DNA of 64,000 nucleotides from Sphingomonas crocodyli (GTDB lineage Bacteria; Pseudomonadota; Alphaproteobacteria; Sphingomonadales; Sphingomonadaceae), in assembly GCF_004005865.1 (NCBI RefSeq), contig NZ_SACN01000003.1, positions 434,001 through 498,000 of the forward strand, written 5' to 3'. The notes under the pieces are model-generated. The model had not been told where the DNA came from. It worked only from the letters and a program-made list of their open reading frames with translations, and made no database searches. The position numbers and the translations under genes are program-made. Below, in pieces: positions 52,669 to 61,028 of this stretch. Numbering within the stretch: the stretch's first letter is position 1; each line of letters starts with the position of its first letter.

Positions 52669-54473
52669 CGGACACTGCTCCAGGGCTTGCTGAGCAGCAC
52701 CGCGCAATTGATGGTGCCGACCAGCGAATAGGTCTGCGGATAATTGCCCCAGAGCTCGCCCGTATTCGGGTCGATATCCTCCGAAAGCAGCCCCGCACGG
52801 GTACGCCTCGACAACATCTCCTCGAACAGGGCGCGCGCATCATCGTTACGCCCCGTCAACCACAAAGCCTCGATCAGCCAGAAGGTGCACACATTGAAAG
52901 CGGTATGCGGCAGACCGAAATCATCTTCGGTCGCATAGCGCAGCATGTGCGATCCGCGCCGTAATCCTTCCTCCACCGCGCGCAACGTTCCTTGAAATTT
53001 CTCATCGCCCGGCTCGACGAAACGCAGATCGAGCAGCTGGATCAGGCTGGCGTCGAGATCGTCGCCGCCGAAGGTCGCCGAGATGCGCCCCGTATCTTCG
53101 CGCCAGGCGCTCTGCTCGATCTTCGCGCGGATCGCCTCGGCCCGCTCGCGCCAGAAGGCGGCGCGGTCGGCGAGCCCCAGTTCCTCGGCGGCATTGGAGA
53201 GCCGGTCGCACGCGGCCCAACACATCGCGACCGAATAGGTGTGGATATGGCTTTTGGTACGAAGCTCCCACAGTCCGGCATCGGGCTTGTCGTGGACAGC
53301 CCAGGCATGTTCGCCGACCTTTTCGAGCGCGCGGAAATCATCCTCGCCCGCCATGCGATAGAGCCGCTTGTCGAAAAAGGCCTGCGCGTTGGACAGGACG
53401 ATCTGGCCGTAGGCGTCATGCTGGATCTGCTCGTAGGCCTGGTTGCCGACGCGCACCGGCCCCATGCCGCGATAGCCGTTGAGCCCCTTCTCGATCCGCT
53501 CCTCCAGCCGCGCCTCGCCGCCGACGCCGTAGAGAGGCTGGATATGCCCGCCCTTCGCATTGTCGACGATGTTGCGCAGATATTCGAGATAGGATTCCAG
53601 CACGTCGAGCGCGCCGAGCCGGTTGAGCGCCTGCACCGTATAATAAGCGTCGCGGATCCAGCAGTAACGATAGTCCCAGTTACGCCCGAGTTCGTTCTCG
53701 CCGGTGGCATGTTCGGGGATCGAGGTGGTGAGCGCGGCGACGATCGCGCCGGTTTCCTCATGCTGGCAAAGCTTCAATGTGATGGCGGCGCGGATCACCG
53801 CCTCCTGCCATTCCACCGGGGTCGCGAGCGCGCGTACCCATTTGCGCCATTCATGCGCAGTATGTTCGAGCATCACGTCGAGCGTGTCGGCGATGTCGGT
53901 GGAAAAGCTCTCGTCCGGGCCCAGGAAGAAATGCAGCGTCCGTTCGACGCGGAACAGCCGTTCGTCCTCGATCCAGCCGACAGGCGCCGTCGTCGACAGG
54001 CGCAACGTCATCTCATCGAGTTCATAGCGAATATGGTTCGATCCGCGCGTCCGCACCGGATCGGCCGAACCCCACCGATGCGCGGGACGCAGGCGGATGC
54101 GGATGCGCGGACTACCCGCCACCGGGCGCACGATCCGCACGAACGCCACCGGCCGGTACATGCGCCCGGAACGGAAATGGCGTGGGCAGAAATCGAGCAC
54201 TTCGATCGCATTGCCGGCGCCGTCGACATGCTTGGTGACCAGGATCGGCGTGTTGCGCAGGTAGCATTGGGTGGTTTCGACGCAGTCTTCCAGGTCGATT
54301 TCCCAGAAGCCACGTGCCCCCTCCCCCGCACGCGGCGCATTGTCGAGCAATGAGCAGAAGGCCGGATCGCCGTCGACGCGGGGCACGCAGGCCCACACGA
54401 AGCGGCCGGCCCGATCGACGAGCGCGGAGACCTGGCAATTGCCGATAGGCCAGAGATCGAGATTGGCGGCCAT
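52665..54473 (-). CDS. Glycoside hydrolase family 15 protein (trehalase-like)
   Basis: A 602-residue GH15 (glucoamylase/trehalase) enzyme. The family block NWDYRYCWIRDAYYTVQAL is near residue 265, with GMGPVRVGNQAYEQIQHDAYGQ and FGLPHTAFNVCTFWLIEALW later. Bacterial GH15 proteins of this size are often trehalases. It lies between otsB and otsA: AAGGA six bases before its ATG, and its stop overlaps the otsA start. A trehalose-degrading enzyme in a trehalose-synthesis operon suggests turnover control, or action on another alpha-glucoside. Confidence 0.93.
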   Translation of the reverse strand: MAANLDLWPIGNCQVSALVDRAGRFVWACVPRVDGDPAFCSLLDNAPRAGEGARGFWEIDLEDCVETTQCYLRNTPILVTKHVDGAGNAIEVLDFCPRHFRSGRMYRPVAFVRIVRPVAGSPRIRIRLRPAHRWGSADPVRTRGSNHIRYELDEMTLRLSTTAPVGWIEDERLFRVERTLHFFLGPDESFSTDIADTLDVMLEHTAHEWRKWVRALATPVEWQEAVIRAAITLKLCQHEETGAIVAALTTSIPEHATGENELGRNWDYRYCWIRDAYYTVQALNRLGALDVLESYLEYLRNIVDNAKGGHIQPLYGVGGEARLEERIEKGLNGYRGMGPVRVGNQAYEQIQHDAYGQIVLSNAQAFFDKRLYRMAGEDDFRALEKVGEHAWAVHDKPDAGLWELRTKSHIHTYSVAMCWAACDRLSNAAEELGLADRAAFWRERAEAIRAKIEQSAWREDTGRISATFGGDDLDASLIQLLDLRFVEPGDEKFQGTLRAVEEGLRRGSHMLRYATEDDFGLPHTAFNVCTFWLIEALWLTGRNDDARALFEEMLSRRTRAGLLSEDIDPNTGELWGNYPQTYSLVGTINCAVLLSKPWSSVR

Positions 54474-54476
54474 CTT

Positions 54477-55235
54477 TTATCCTTTCGCCATGTCCCAAAG
54501 CCACGCCCGAACGTCGGCGACATCCGCCAGCCCATAGTCAGCGGCCGTCGCGCGCGGCGCGCCGACGAGCACACCGAAGCCGCCCATCGCCTGCGCGCAG
54601 GCGAGCGCCGCTTCGTCGGTAAGATCGTCACCGAGGACGACCGGCAGGCTACCTTCCATCGGCGTCCGTCCGGTCAGGGTCCGCACCGCATCGCCCTTGT
54701 CGCAACCGGGGCCGCGCAGTTCGACCATCATCTTGCCGGGCTGGACATAGAGATTGTGCGTCGCGCCAATTTCCCGCGCGCGGGCGCGCACCGGACCCTC
54801 CAGTTCGGGCTGCATCCGATAGTGCAGACCCACGCCCTGTGTCTTGATCTCGACGATTAGCCCGGGGTGCAGCGCCGCCAGAGCATGTGCTTCGGCGATG
54901 GCCGCATCGAGCCCCGCCGGCCTCAGCGGCTCCTGTAGATGGCCATCCTGTCGGATCTCCGCGCCGTGGCTTCCCGCCAGCGTGATGACCCGCGCGAGGG
55001 GCCCGATCATCGCGTCGAGTTGCTCGATCGATCGACCGCTGACCACCGCCAGCCTTCCGGCAAAGCGGGCATGCAGAGCGGCCAGCAGATCGCACAGTTC
55101 GGGATCAGCGTGCACAGACGCGGGGTCGTCCACCAACGAAACGAGAGTGCCGTCGAAGTCGAGAAACAAAGCGTGGCGATCGGGAGAGACGGCGGGCGGC
55201 AATGGCAGCACCACCGTATCTGGCCGGGTCAACAT
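54477..55235 (-). CDS. otsB: Trehalose-6-phosphate phosphatase OtsB
   Basis: A 252-residue HAD phosphatase releasing phosphate from trehalose-6-phosphate. The nucleophile motif is LFLDFDGTLVSL near residue 25, the second motif is VVSGRSIEQ, and the final acidic motif is GDDLTDEAAL. It is the first gene of the trehalose operon, with GGGAG before its ATG and an EcfG-type promoter 66 bases upstream. Trehalose synthesis under EcfG control is known in other alphaproteobacteria. Confidence 0.95.
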   Translation of the reverse strand: MLTRPDTVVLPLPPAVSPDRHALFLDFDGTLVSLVDDPASVHADPELCDLLAALHARFAGRLAVVSGRSIEQLDAMIGPLARVITLAGSHGAEIRQDGHLQEPLRPAGLDAAIAEAHALAALHPGLIVEIKTQGVGLHYRMQPELEGPVRARAREIGATHNLYVQPGKMMVELRGPGCDKGDAVRTLTGRTPMEGSLPVVLGDDLTDEAALACAQAMGGFGVLVGAPRATAADYGLADVADVRAWLWDMAKG

Positions 55236-55300
55236 ATTACTCCCTCATCGCAAATTCGGCGGAATACCCCCTCGACCGTCGGTCGAGCCAATGAGGGAAG

Positions 55301-55325
55301 GACGCAAGAAAGACGTTTCGGTTCC
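55301..55325 (-). promoter_or_regulatory. EcfG-type promoter of the otsB operon
   Basis: Read on the minus strand: GGAAC (55325-55321), 16-base spacer, CGTC (55304-55301). It points to otsB, whose ATG is at 55235. Confidence 0.6.
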
Positions 55326-55367
55326 GCTGCATCGCGAGCATCGGGGCAGGACCGTACCTCTTCCAGC

Positions 55368-56477
55368 TCAGCTCTCGTCGCCAACCACAAATGGCATCCT
55401 GATGTCGTCAAGCTTGCCGAGGTGCTGACGGTGGCGGGGGAGCGCTTCAGGCATATCGGTGGCGATGAATGATATCAGGCCTTCGCGAATGTCGCAGCGC
55501 AGGTCGAAGGCCAGACTGGCATCGGCCGCGGTCATAAGGACACGAAGCTCCATCGCCTCTGCAGTCGCGTCCGTCACCTGGACATTCCAGAAGCGCCGGT
55601 CCCAGCGAGGATTGGCCGCTATCAGCTCGCCGGCTTTCTGACGAATGCGCGGCACATCGGCCGACCAATCGAGACGGATGAAGACCGAGCCCATCAACTG
55701 CGAGGTCGATCGGGTCCAGTTCTGGAAGCTTTCCTCGAGGAAACGCGCGACCGGCACGACAAGCCGGCGATCATCCCAGATCCGGACGACAACGTAGGTC
55801 AGCTTGATTTCTTCGATGCGTCCCCATTCGTTGTCCATGATGATGACGTCATCGAGCCGGATTGGCTCTGTGAAAGCGAGTTGTGCTCCCGCGATAAAGT
55901 TCTTCAGCGCGGGCTGAGCTGCGGCGCCTACCGCCAAACCAGCCAGGCCGGCAGATGCCATCAACGTGAAGCCGACGTTGCGGATGCTGGGGATGGAGAG
56001 CAACATCATCGCCACTGTAAGGAACAGCACGGCAAAGATCAGGATACGAGTGAGAATGCCAATGCGAGTCCGCCGGCGTCGTGCCTGCAAATTGTCAGCG
56101 ACGCTGATGTCGTAGCGAACCTCAGCGATGTCCGCATAGGCTTGAATGATCGCGATCGCAAACCATCCGATCAACCCGGGAACCAGGAAACCGGCGATCT
56201 GCTGCCATAGCTTTTCGGCCCAAGGCGCGAGGTCGAGGCCGCGGATCGCAAACGCCATTGCAATACCAACAAAGATCCACCGCGATGGCGTTCGCACTCT
56301 CGCGACGACAATTTCGTCAGCTTGGCCAGGCGCATGTCGCGCAACGCGCTGCAGCAAGGAAAAGGCGATGCGATGCGTGACAGCCGCGACGGCGAGAGCA
56401 AGGATAAGCGCGACGCCTGCCGTCACCCAATCCAACATTTCGGGCGGGATTCCGGGCAATTTGGCAAGGTTGGACAT
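55368..56477 (-). CDS. Small-conductance mechanosensitive channel (MscS family)
   Basis: A 369-residue membrane channel. Several N-terminal helices precede the pore helix (TLMASAGLAGLAVGAAAQPALKNFIAG), with the Gly/Ala pattern of MscS TM3, and the beta domain (EPIRLDDVIIMDNEWGRIEEIKLTYVVVRIWDDRRLVVP). It opens under membrane tension to release solutes on hypo-osmotic shock, which complements the neighbouring trehalose operon. An exact EcfG-type promoter ends nine bases before the ATG at 56477. A decayed copy lies at 62.0-62.9 kb. Confidence 0.92.
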   Translation of the reverse strand: MSNLAKLPGIPPEMLDWVTAGVALILALAVAAVTHRIAFSLLQRVARHAPGQADEIVVARVRTPSRWIFVGIAMAFAIRGLDLAPWAEKLWQQIAGFLVPGLIGWFAIAIIQAYADIAEVRYDISVADNLQARRRRTRIGILTRILIFAVLFLTVAMMLLSIPSIRNVGFTLMASAGLAGLAVGAAAQPALKNFIAGAQLAFTEPIRLDDVIIMDNEWGRIEEIKLTYVVVRIWDDRRLVVPVARFLEESFQNWTRSTSQLMGSVFIRLDWSADVPRIRQKAGELIAANPRWDRRFWNVQVTDATAEAMELRVLMTAADASLAFDLRCDIREGLISFIATDMPEALPRHRQHLGKLDDIRMPFVVGDES

Positions 56478-56916
56478 GGTCGCGGTAACGTGACCCGTAT
56501 CGATGGGTTCCGCAGGCGGACGTCAGTCTCTGTCAGACGCCCAGATAGCACGATCAGCTTCCATCTCAGGTGGTGGGCCTCGACGGCGAGTGGATCATGG
56601 GGCCCGAACCATGCCCGTATCGGGGCTAGCCGGGCCGTCACGCAGGCGCATACTGGGCTGCTGTTCGGACTTCGGCGCGGCAACTGATCTTGTCGCTACG
56701 CATCGAGCTTACCAATGAATCAAAAGGCATACACGGCCTTCCTGCCACGAAGAGTGAGCGCGCGCGCGATGCGAATGAGGGTTAGTAAGCCAAGAGAAGG
56801 CTTGGCCCCCACCAACTTCCCTCTAGTCAGTTTGAGAATTCGCGGTTTAGCTCGCAATGGTTGGAAAGCGAGAAGAGCAGCGATGCGCAGTTTCGCGTGA
56901 GAGAAAGGATCGATAC
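56478..56916. other. Intergenic region between divergent mscS and the glycan operon
   Basis: About 440 bases holding the mscS promoter (56487-56511) and presumably that of the six-gene operon. A 73-residue minus-strand frame (56720-56941) is basic and protein-like in places but overlaps the operon start and has no ribosome site, so I do not call it. Confidence 0.5.
56487..56511 (-). promoter_or_regulatory. EcfG-type promoter of mscS, exact consensus, next to the start codon
   Basis: Read on the minus strand: GGAAC (56511-56507), 16-base spacer, CGTT (56490-56487). Only nine bases remain before the ATG at 56477. Confidence 0.7.
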
Positions 56917-57963
56917 GTGATCGACGGGCCAGCAAACGCATCTACAGAAAATATGCAGCTGGTTACGCCGACCCGTTTCCCCATTTTTCTGTCGATGGTG
57001 ATCGTCGACCGCAATCAGCCAGAAACCCAGCGTGAATTTCTGACCCAGATAGTGGAAACACTCGGTGATCTGGTCGAGGATTTTGAAATCGTCCTGATCG
57101 ACAATGGTTCAGACCCGCAGGCGCGCGCCGCCTATGACGCGCTGGCTCGGGTGGAAGGCATTCCCAATCTGCAGGTCTATCATCTGCTGCGCCGGGTCGA
57201 TGCCGAGACCGCCTATTGGGCGGGGATTGAAAACAGCATCGGCGATTATGTGCTGGCCTTCGATCCCTATAATGAGGAACTGACCTGCCTGCCCAAGGCT
57301 ATCGAGCTCTGCCTGGCCGGGACCGACCTTATATTAATCGAAAATCAGGAGCCCGAACGGGTCAAGGGTATCGAGGCCTTGGCCGAGCACGCCTTCCGCG
57401 GCCTCTATCGCTCGATCTACGGTGTCAGCCTCACCGAGCGCGCGGCGCAGCACCGTTTGATGAGCAAGAAGGTCATCAGCTTCCTGCTCCAGCTGCCACG
57501 ACCAGCAATCTGGTATCGTGTCCTGCCCGCGAGGGCCGGGTTCGCGACGGTCACGCTCACCTATCGAGCGCCGCGTCGCAAATTGAAGATCGACCATAAT
57601 CTGGCGACCCGCGCGCGCCGGGCTATCAATCTGCTCTTTTCCAGCACGCTCGCGCCGTTGCGCTTCGTGTCGCTGTTGGCGCTCCTCGGTTCGGTCGCGA
57701 ACATTCTCTATTCGATCTACGTCGTGATCATCGCCTTCTCGCTGGACTCGGTTGCGAAGGGATGGACCACCTTGTCGCTTCAGCAATCGGGCATGTTCTT
57801 CCTGATCTCGGTCGTGTTGTTCGTGCTGACAGAATATATGGTCCGCATGGTGCAATGGAGCATGGGCGAGCCGCCCTATTTCATTGTCGGCGAGGCCGTG
57901 AGCAGCACGCTGACCCGGCACCAGAAGCTCAACGTCGAAGCCCCTCGAGCCGACGACCAGTGA
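56917..57963 (+). CDS. GT2-like membrane glycosyltransferase, divergent donor site
   Basis: A 348-residue protein from GTG 56917 (AAGGA nine bases upstream); an in-frame ATG at 56953 lacks a ribosome site. The N-terminal GT-A domain resembles GtrB/dolichyl-phosphate-sugar synthases (VIVDRNQPETQREFLTQIVETL, EIVLIDNGSD). Two transmembrane helices near the C-terminus (LRFVSLLALLGSVANILYSIYV and GMFFLISVVLFVLTEYMV) match that class. The usual Asp-x-Asp metal site is replaced by AFDPYNEE. It probably transfers a sugar to, or binds, a polyprenyl carrier. First gene of a six-gene overlapping operon. Confidence 0.75.
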   Translation: MIDGPANASTENMQLVTPTRFPIFLSMVIVDRNQPETQREFLTQIVETLGDLVEDFEIVLIDNGSDPQARAAYDALARVEGIPNLQVYHLLRRVDAETAYWAGIENSIGDYVLAFDPYNEELTCLPKAIELCLAGTDLILIENQEPERVKGIEALAEHAFRGLYRSIYGVSLTERAAQHRLMSKKVISFLLQLPRPAIWYRVLPARAGFATVTLTYRAPRRKLKIDHNLATRARRAINLLFSSTLAPLRFVSLLALLGSVANILYSIYVVIIAFSLDSVAKGWTTLSLQQSGMFFLISVVLFVLTEYMVRMVQWSMGEPPYFIVGEAVSSTLTRHQKLNVEAPRADDQ

Positions 57964-59099
57964 CCGACGGTGGCACCGCGCTCATCATTGGGGGCGGCAT
58001 ATATGGCGCCTCGATCGCGACCTATCTGAAGACGCAGCGCGGCTTTTCTAGTGTCATCCTGTTCGAGCGCGAAGACAGGCTTCTCCAGCGCAGTTCCTAC
58101 GTCAATCAGGCGCGCGTCCATAACGGCTATCATTATCCGCGCAGCTTCACGACCGCCTATCGCAGCCGGATCAATCTGCCGCGCTTCGTCACCGATTTTG
58201 GCGCGGCGATCGTCAAGGATTTCGTGAAGCTCTACGCGATCGCGCGGCTCAATTCGAAGGTCACATCGCGCCAGTTCGAGCGCTTCTGCCACGAAATCGG
58301 CGCCTTCCTCGAACCCGCCGAGCCGGCCCATGCGGCCCTGTTCAATCCCAGGCTGATCGCCAGCGTCTATGTGACGCAGGAATATGGGTTCAACACCGCC
58401 GTCGTCGCGCGTCAGCTCGAGGAAGGGTTGACGCAAGCCGCCGTCGACGTCCGGCTATCGGCGCACGTTTCCGAGGTGACGAACGGCCCGGATGGCGTGC
58501 GCGTGCGCGGCTATCGCGGGCCAGATCGCGAGCCGTTCGAGGCGAGCGGTGCCTTCCTGTTCAACTGCACCTATAGCGGGTTGCAGCACGGCGCGGGCCT
58601 CGGCACCGGCAACGCCTTTGGGCTGAAGCACGAGATCACCGAAATGGCGCTGATCGAGCCGCCGGCGGCGCTGAAGGGCATCGCCGTGACGGTGATGGAC
58701 GGCCCCTTCTTTTCGATCATGCCCTTTCCCGATCGAGGGCTGCACACGCTATCGCACGTCCGCTACACGCCGCACATGTCGTGGCGCGAGGACGGGACCG
58801 AACTGCCCTACGACGTGCTCGATCGCTATCGGCGCGAAAGCCGCAGCGACCGTATGGTGCGCGACGCTGCGCGCTATATGCCCGCGCTCGCCGGCAGGCA
58901 GGCGAAGGATTCGCTGTTCGAGGTGAAGACGGTGCCGATCTACACCGAGGGCAATGACGGCCGACCGATCCTGCTGTCACGCGATCCCAACCACGGCCGG
59001 ATATTCTCGATCCTGGGCGGGAAGGTCGACAATATCTACGACATCCTCGAACGGCTCGACGACGAGCCGCTTCAAGCAGCAGAGAATGTACATCCATGA
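57960..59099 (+). CDS. FAD-dependent oxidoreductase (DAO family)
   Basis: A 379-residue flavoprotein from GTG 57960, overlapping the preceding stop (GTGA). The FAD motif is LIIGGGIYGASIATYL near residue 8, followed by LFEREDRLLQRSSYVNQARVHNGYHYPRS, in which an Asn/His/Tyr cluster is typical of DadA-like enzymes found in surface-glycan loci. The C-terminal GGKVDNIYDIL completes the FAD site. In this operon it probably oxidises an amino or hydroxyl group of the sugar intermediate. Substrate unknown. Confidence 0.8.
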   Translation: MTDGGTALIIGGGIYGASIATYLKTQRGFSSVILFEREDRLLQRSSYVNQARVHNGYHYPRSFTTAYRSRINLPRFVTDFGAAIVKDFVKLYAIARLNSKVTSRQFERFCHEIGAFLEPAEPAHAALFNPRLIASVYVTQEYGFNTAVVARQLEEGLTQAAVDVRLSAHVSEVTNGPDGVRVRGYRGPDREPFEASGAFLFNCTYSGLQHGAGLGTGNAFGLKHEITEMALIEPPAALKGIAVTVMDGPFFSIMPFPDRGLHTLSHVRYTPHMSWREDGTELPYDVLDRYRRESRSDRMVRDAARYMPALAGRQAKDSLFEVKTVPIYTEGNDGRPILLSRDPNHGRIFSILGGKVDNIYDILERLDDEPLQAAENVHP

Positions 59100-59866
59100 A
59101 GGCACTGATCGGTCATTCGGGCTATGTCGGCACCACATTGCTGGGCCAGCAGCCGTTCGACGCCTTGTTCCGGTCGACAAACATCGCCGATCTGGCGGGC
59201 GGCTCCTATGAGCTGGCCATCTGCACCGCCGCTCCCGCGCAGCGCTGGATCGCCGAGCGCGATCCGGAGGCCGATCTCGCCAATATCGATCGGATCGCCG
59301 ATGCGGTGACCAGCATCGAGGCCGATCGCTTCATTCTGATCAGCACGGTTGACGTGTACGGCGTCAGTGCCAGCATGAGCGAGGCCGACGAGCCGGCGCC
59401 CAGCAGCGCCTATGGCCGTAACCGCCTCCACCTCGAAAACCGCGTGCGCGCGCATTTCCCGGATGCGCTGATCGTACGGCTGCCGGGGCTTGTCGGGCCG
59501 GGACTGCGCAAGAATGCGATCTTCGATTTCCGCAACGACAATGCGCTGCACCTGATCGATGCGCGCGCGGTCCTGCAATTCTATCCGATGGTCAATCTCA
59601 GCGCCGATCTTGCAACCGCGCAGGCCGCCGGGCTCAAGCTCGTCAATTTCGCGGTCGAACCGGTGTCGCTTGCCGAAGTGGCCAAGGCGTGCGGGCGCGA
59701 TTTCGACAATCAGGTCGAGGGCAAGACGCCGGCCAATTACGACATGCGCAGCGATCATGCGGCGGCATTCGGCGGCACCGGCCCCTATCTTTACAGCAAG
59801 CGTGAATCGCTGCTGGCGGTCCGTGCCTATGCGCAGTCCGAACCGACGTCGGCGGCGATCGCCTGA
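59096..59866 (+). CDS. NAD-dependent epimerase/dehydratase-like protein
   Basis: A 256-residue short SDR. The cofactor motif is degenerate (LIGHSGYVGTTLL), ISTVDVYG stands in the place of the catalytic Ser/Thr strand, and SSAYGRNRLHLEN supplies Tyr and Arg where Tyr-x3-Lys is normal. The late segments FAVEPVSLAEVAKACG resemble the substrate-binding end of nucleotide-sugar epimerases. The start overlaps the FAD-enzyme stop (ATGA). It likely reduces or epimerises a sugar, although the missing Lys leaves activity in doubt. Confidence 0.7.
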   Translation: MKALIGHSGYVGTTLLGQQPFDALFRSTNIADLAGGSYELAICTAAPAQRWIAERDPEADLANIDRIADAVTSIEADRFILISTVDVYGVSASMSEADEPAPSSAYGRNRLHLENRVRAHFPDALIVRLPGLVGPGLRKNAIFDFRNDNALHLIDARAVLQFYPMVNLSADLATAQAAGLKLVNFAVEPVSLAEVAKACGRDFDNQVEGKTPANYDMRSDHAAAFGGTGPYLYSKRESLLAVRAYAQSEPTSAAIA

Positions 59867-60675
59867 TGCGCATCTCGATCTCCAACATCGCCTGGGATCC
59901 GCCGGAGGACGAGGCCGTCGCCGAAGTGCTGCGCGCCCACGGAGTTGCGCATATCGACGTCGCGCCGGGCAAATATTTCCCCGATCCGACGCAGGCGAGC
60001 GACACGGCGGTGGCCGAGGTGCGGGGCGCGTGGGCCGATCGCGGCGTCACGCTCTACGGCATGCAGTCGCTGCTGTTCGGGACGCAGGGCTTCAACCTGT
60101 TCGGCGACGACGGGCGGATGCTCGATCGCCTCAAGCGGATCGGCGATCTGGCCGGGCGGCTGGGGATCAGCTTCCTGACCTTCGGCAGCCCGAAGAATCG
60201 CGACCGTGGCGACCTTTCCGACGCCGAGGTCGAGGCGCAGGCGACCACCTTCTTCCGGGCGTTGGGCGACAGCTATGCCGACAGCGGCGTCGTGCTATGC
60301 CTCGAGCCTAATCCCGTCGCCTACGCCTGCAACTTCATGACGACGACATCGGAGACTGCGGCGATGGTGCGCCTCATCGATCATCCGGCGGTACGCATGC
60401 AGCTCGACGTCGGCGCGCTCGCACTCAATGGCGAGGCGCCCGAGGATCTGATCGCCGCCAATGCCGACATTATCGGCCATGTCCACGCCAGCGAGCCGCA
60501 GCTCGTCGCGATCGGCGAAGGCGGCTCCGAACATGATCGCGCCGCCTCAGCTTTGCGCGCGCACCGCCCCGACAAGATCGTCACGATCGAGATGGCCGCC
60601 ATCGCCGGGCCGCAGCGCGACCGCGTCGACCGCTCGATCGGGCGCACCATCGCCGCTTATGGAGACGCCGCATGA
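59866..60675 (+). CDS. Sugar phosphate isomerase/epimerase (xylose-isomerase-like TIM barrel)
   Basis: A 269-residue TIM-barrel protein of the AP-endonuclease-2/xylose-isomerase-like family. Metal-ligand strands are visible: VVLCLEPNP (Glu), MQLDVGAL (Asp), GHVHASEP (His) and VTIEMAA (Glu). These enzymes isomerise or dehydrate sugars and inositols using a divalent metal. The start overlaps the previous stop by one base (TGATG) and its end overlaps the next gene (ATGA). Within the operon it probably rearranges a free or nucleotide-linked sugar. Confidence 0.82.
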   Translation: MRISISNIAWDPPEDEAVAEVLRAHGVAHIDVAPGKYFPDPTQASDTAVAEVRGAWADRGVTLYGMQSLLFGTQGFNLFGDDGRMLDRLKRIGDLAGRLGISFLTFGSPKNRDRGDLSDAEVEAQATTFFRALGDSYADSGVVLCLEPNPVAYACNFMTTTSETAAMVRLIDHPAVRMQLDVGALALNGEAPEDLIAANADIIGHVHASEPQLVAIGEGGSEHDRAASALRAHRPDKIVTIEMAAIAGPQRDRVDRSIGRTIAAYGDAA

Positions 60676-61028
60676 TCCAGTGGCTGCTGCTGATCGCCGG
60701 CATCGCCAGCAATGCGTCGGCCAGCCTGCTGGTCAAGGCGGCGGTCGGCAAGCCGATCAGCCTCCAGCAACCCTTCGCGATCGGCAATCTGATCTACGGC
60801 AGCGCGATCGGCCTCTATATGGCGGCCTTCGTGCTCTATGCTGCGGCGGTGTCGCGGATGCCGCTGACGATCGCGCATCCGGTGACGACGGCGGGCGCGA
60901 TCCTGGTCGTCGGCGTGTCGGCGACCCTGCTGTTCAACGAACAGATGAGCCCGCTGCGCATCGCGGGCTATTGCTTCCTCTTCATCGGCATCGCCTGCAT
61001 CGGGCTTTCCAAAGGTGTTCCTGCATGA
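60672..61028 (+). CDS. SMR-type small membrane transporter, probable sugar-lipid flippase
   Basis: A 118-residue four-helix protein of the EamA/SMR group, like ArnE/ArnF: LLLIAGIASNASASLLVKAA, YGSAIGLYMAAFVLYAAAVSRMPLTIAHPV and LFIGIACIGLSKG. Members flip polyprenyl-linked sugars to the periplasmic face of the inner membrane. It sits directly before a second GT2 gene and after enzymes of sugar modification, the arrangement of Arn- or Gtr-type systems. A 50-base piece of this gene is repeated, damaged, just after the operon. Confidence 0.82.
   Translation: MIQWLLLIAGIASNASASLLVKAAVGKPISLQQPFAIGNLIYGSAIGLYMAAFVLYAAAVSRMPLTIAHPVTTAGAILVVGVSATLLFNEQMSPLRIAGYCFLFIGIACIGLSKGVPA

Noticed and set aside
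52992..54353. A 453-residue open frame on the plus strand
   Set aside because: Antisense to the GH15 gene, whose family motifs are unmistakable.
56720..56941. A 73-residue basic protein on the minus strand
   Set aside because: It overlaps the GTG and ribosome site of the glycan operon and lacks its own ribosome site, so I consider it a chance frame.
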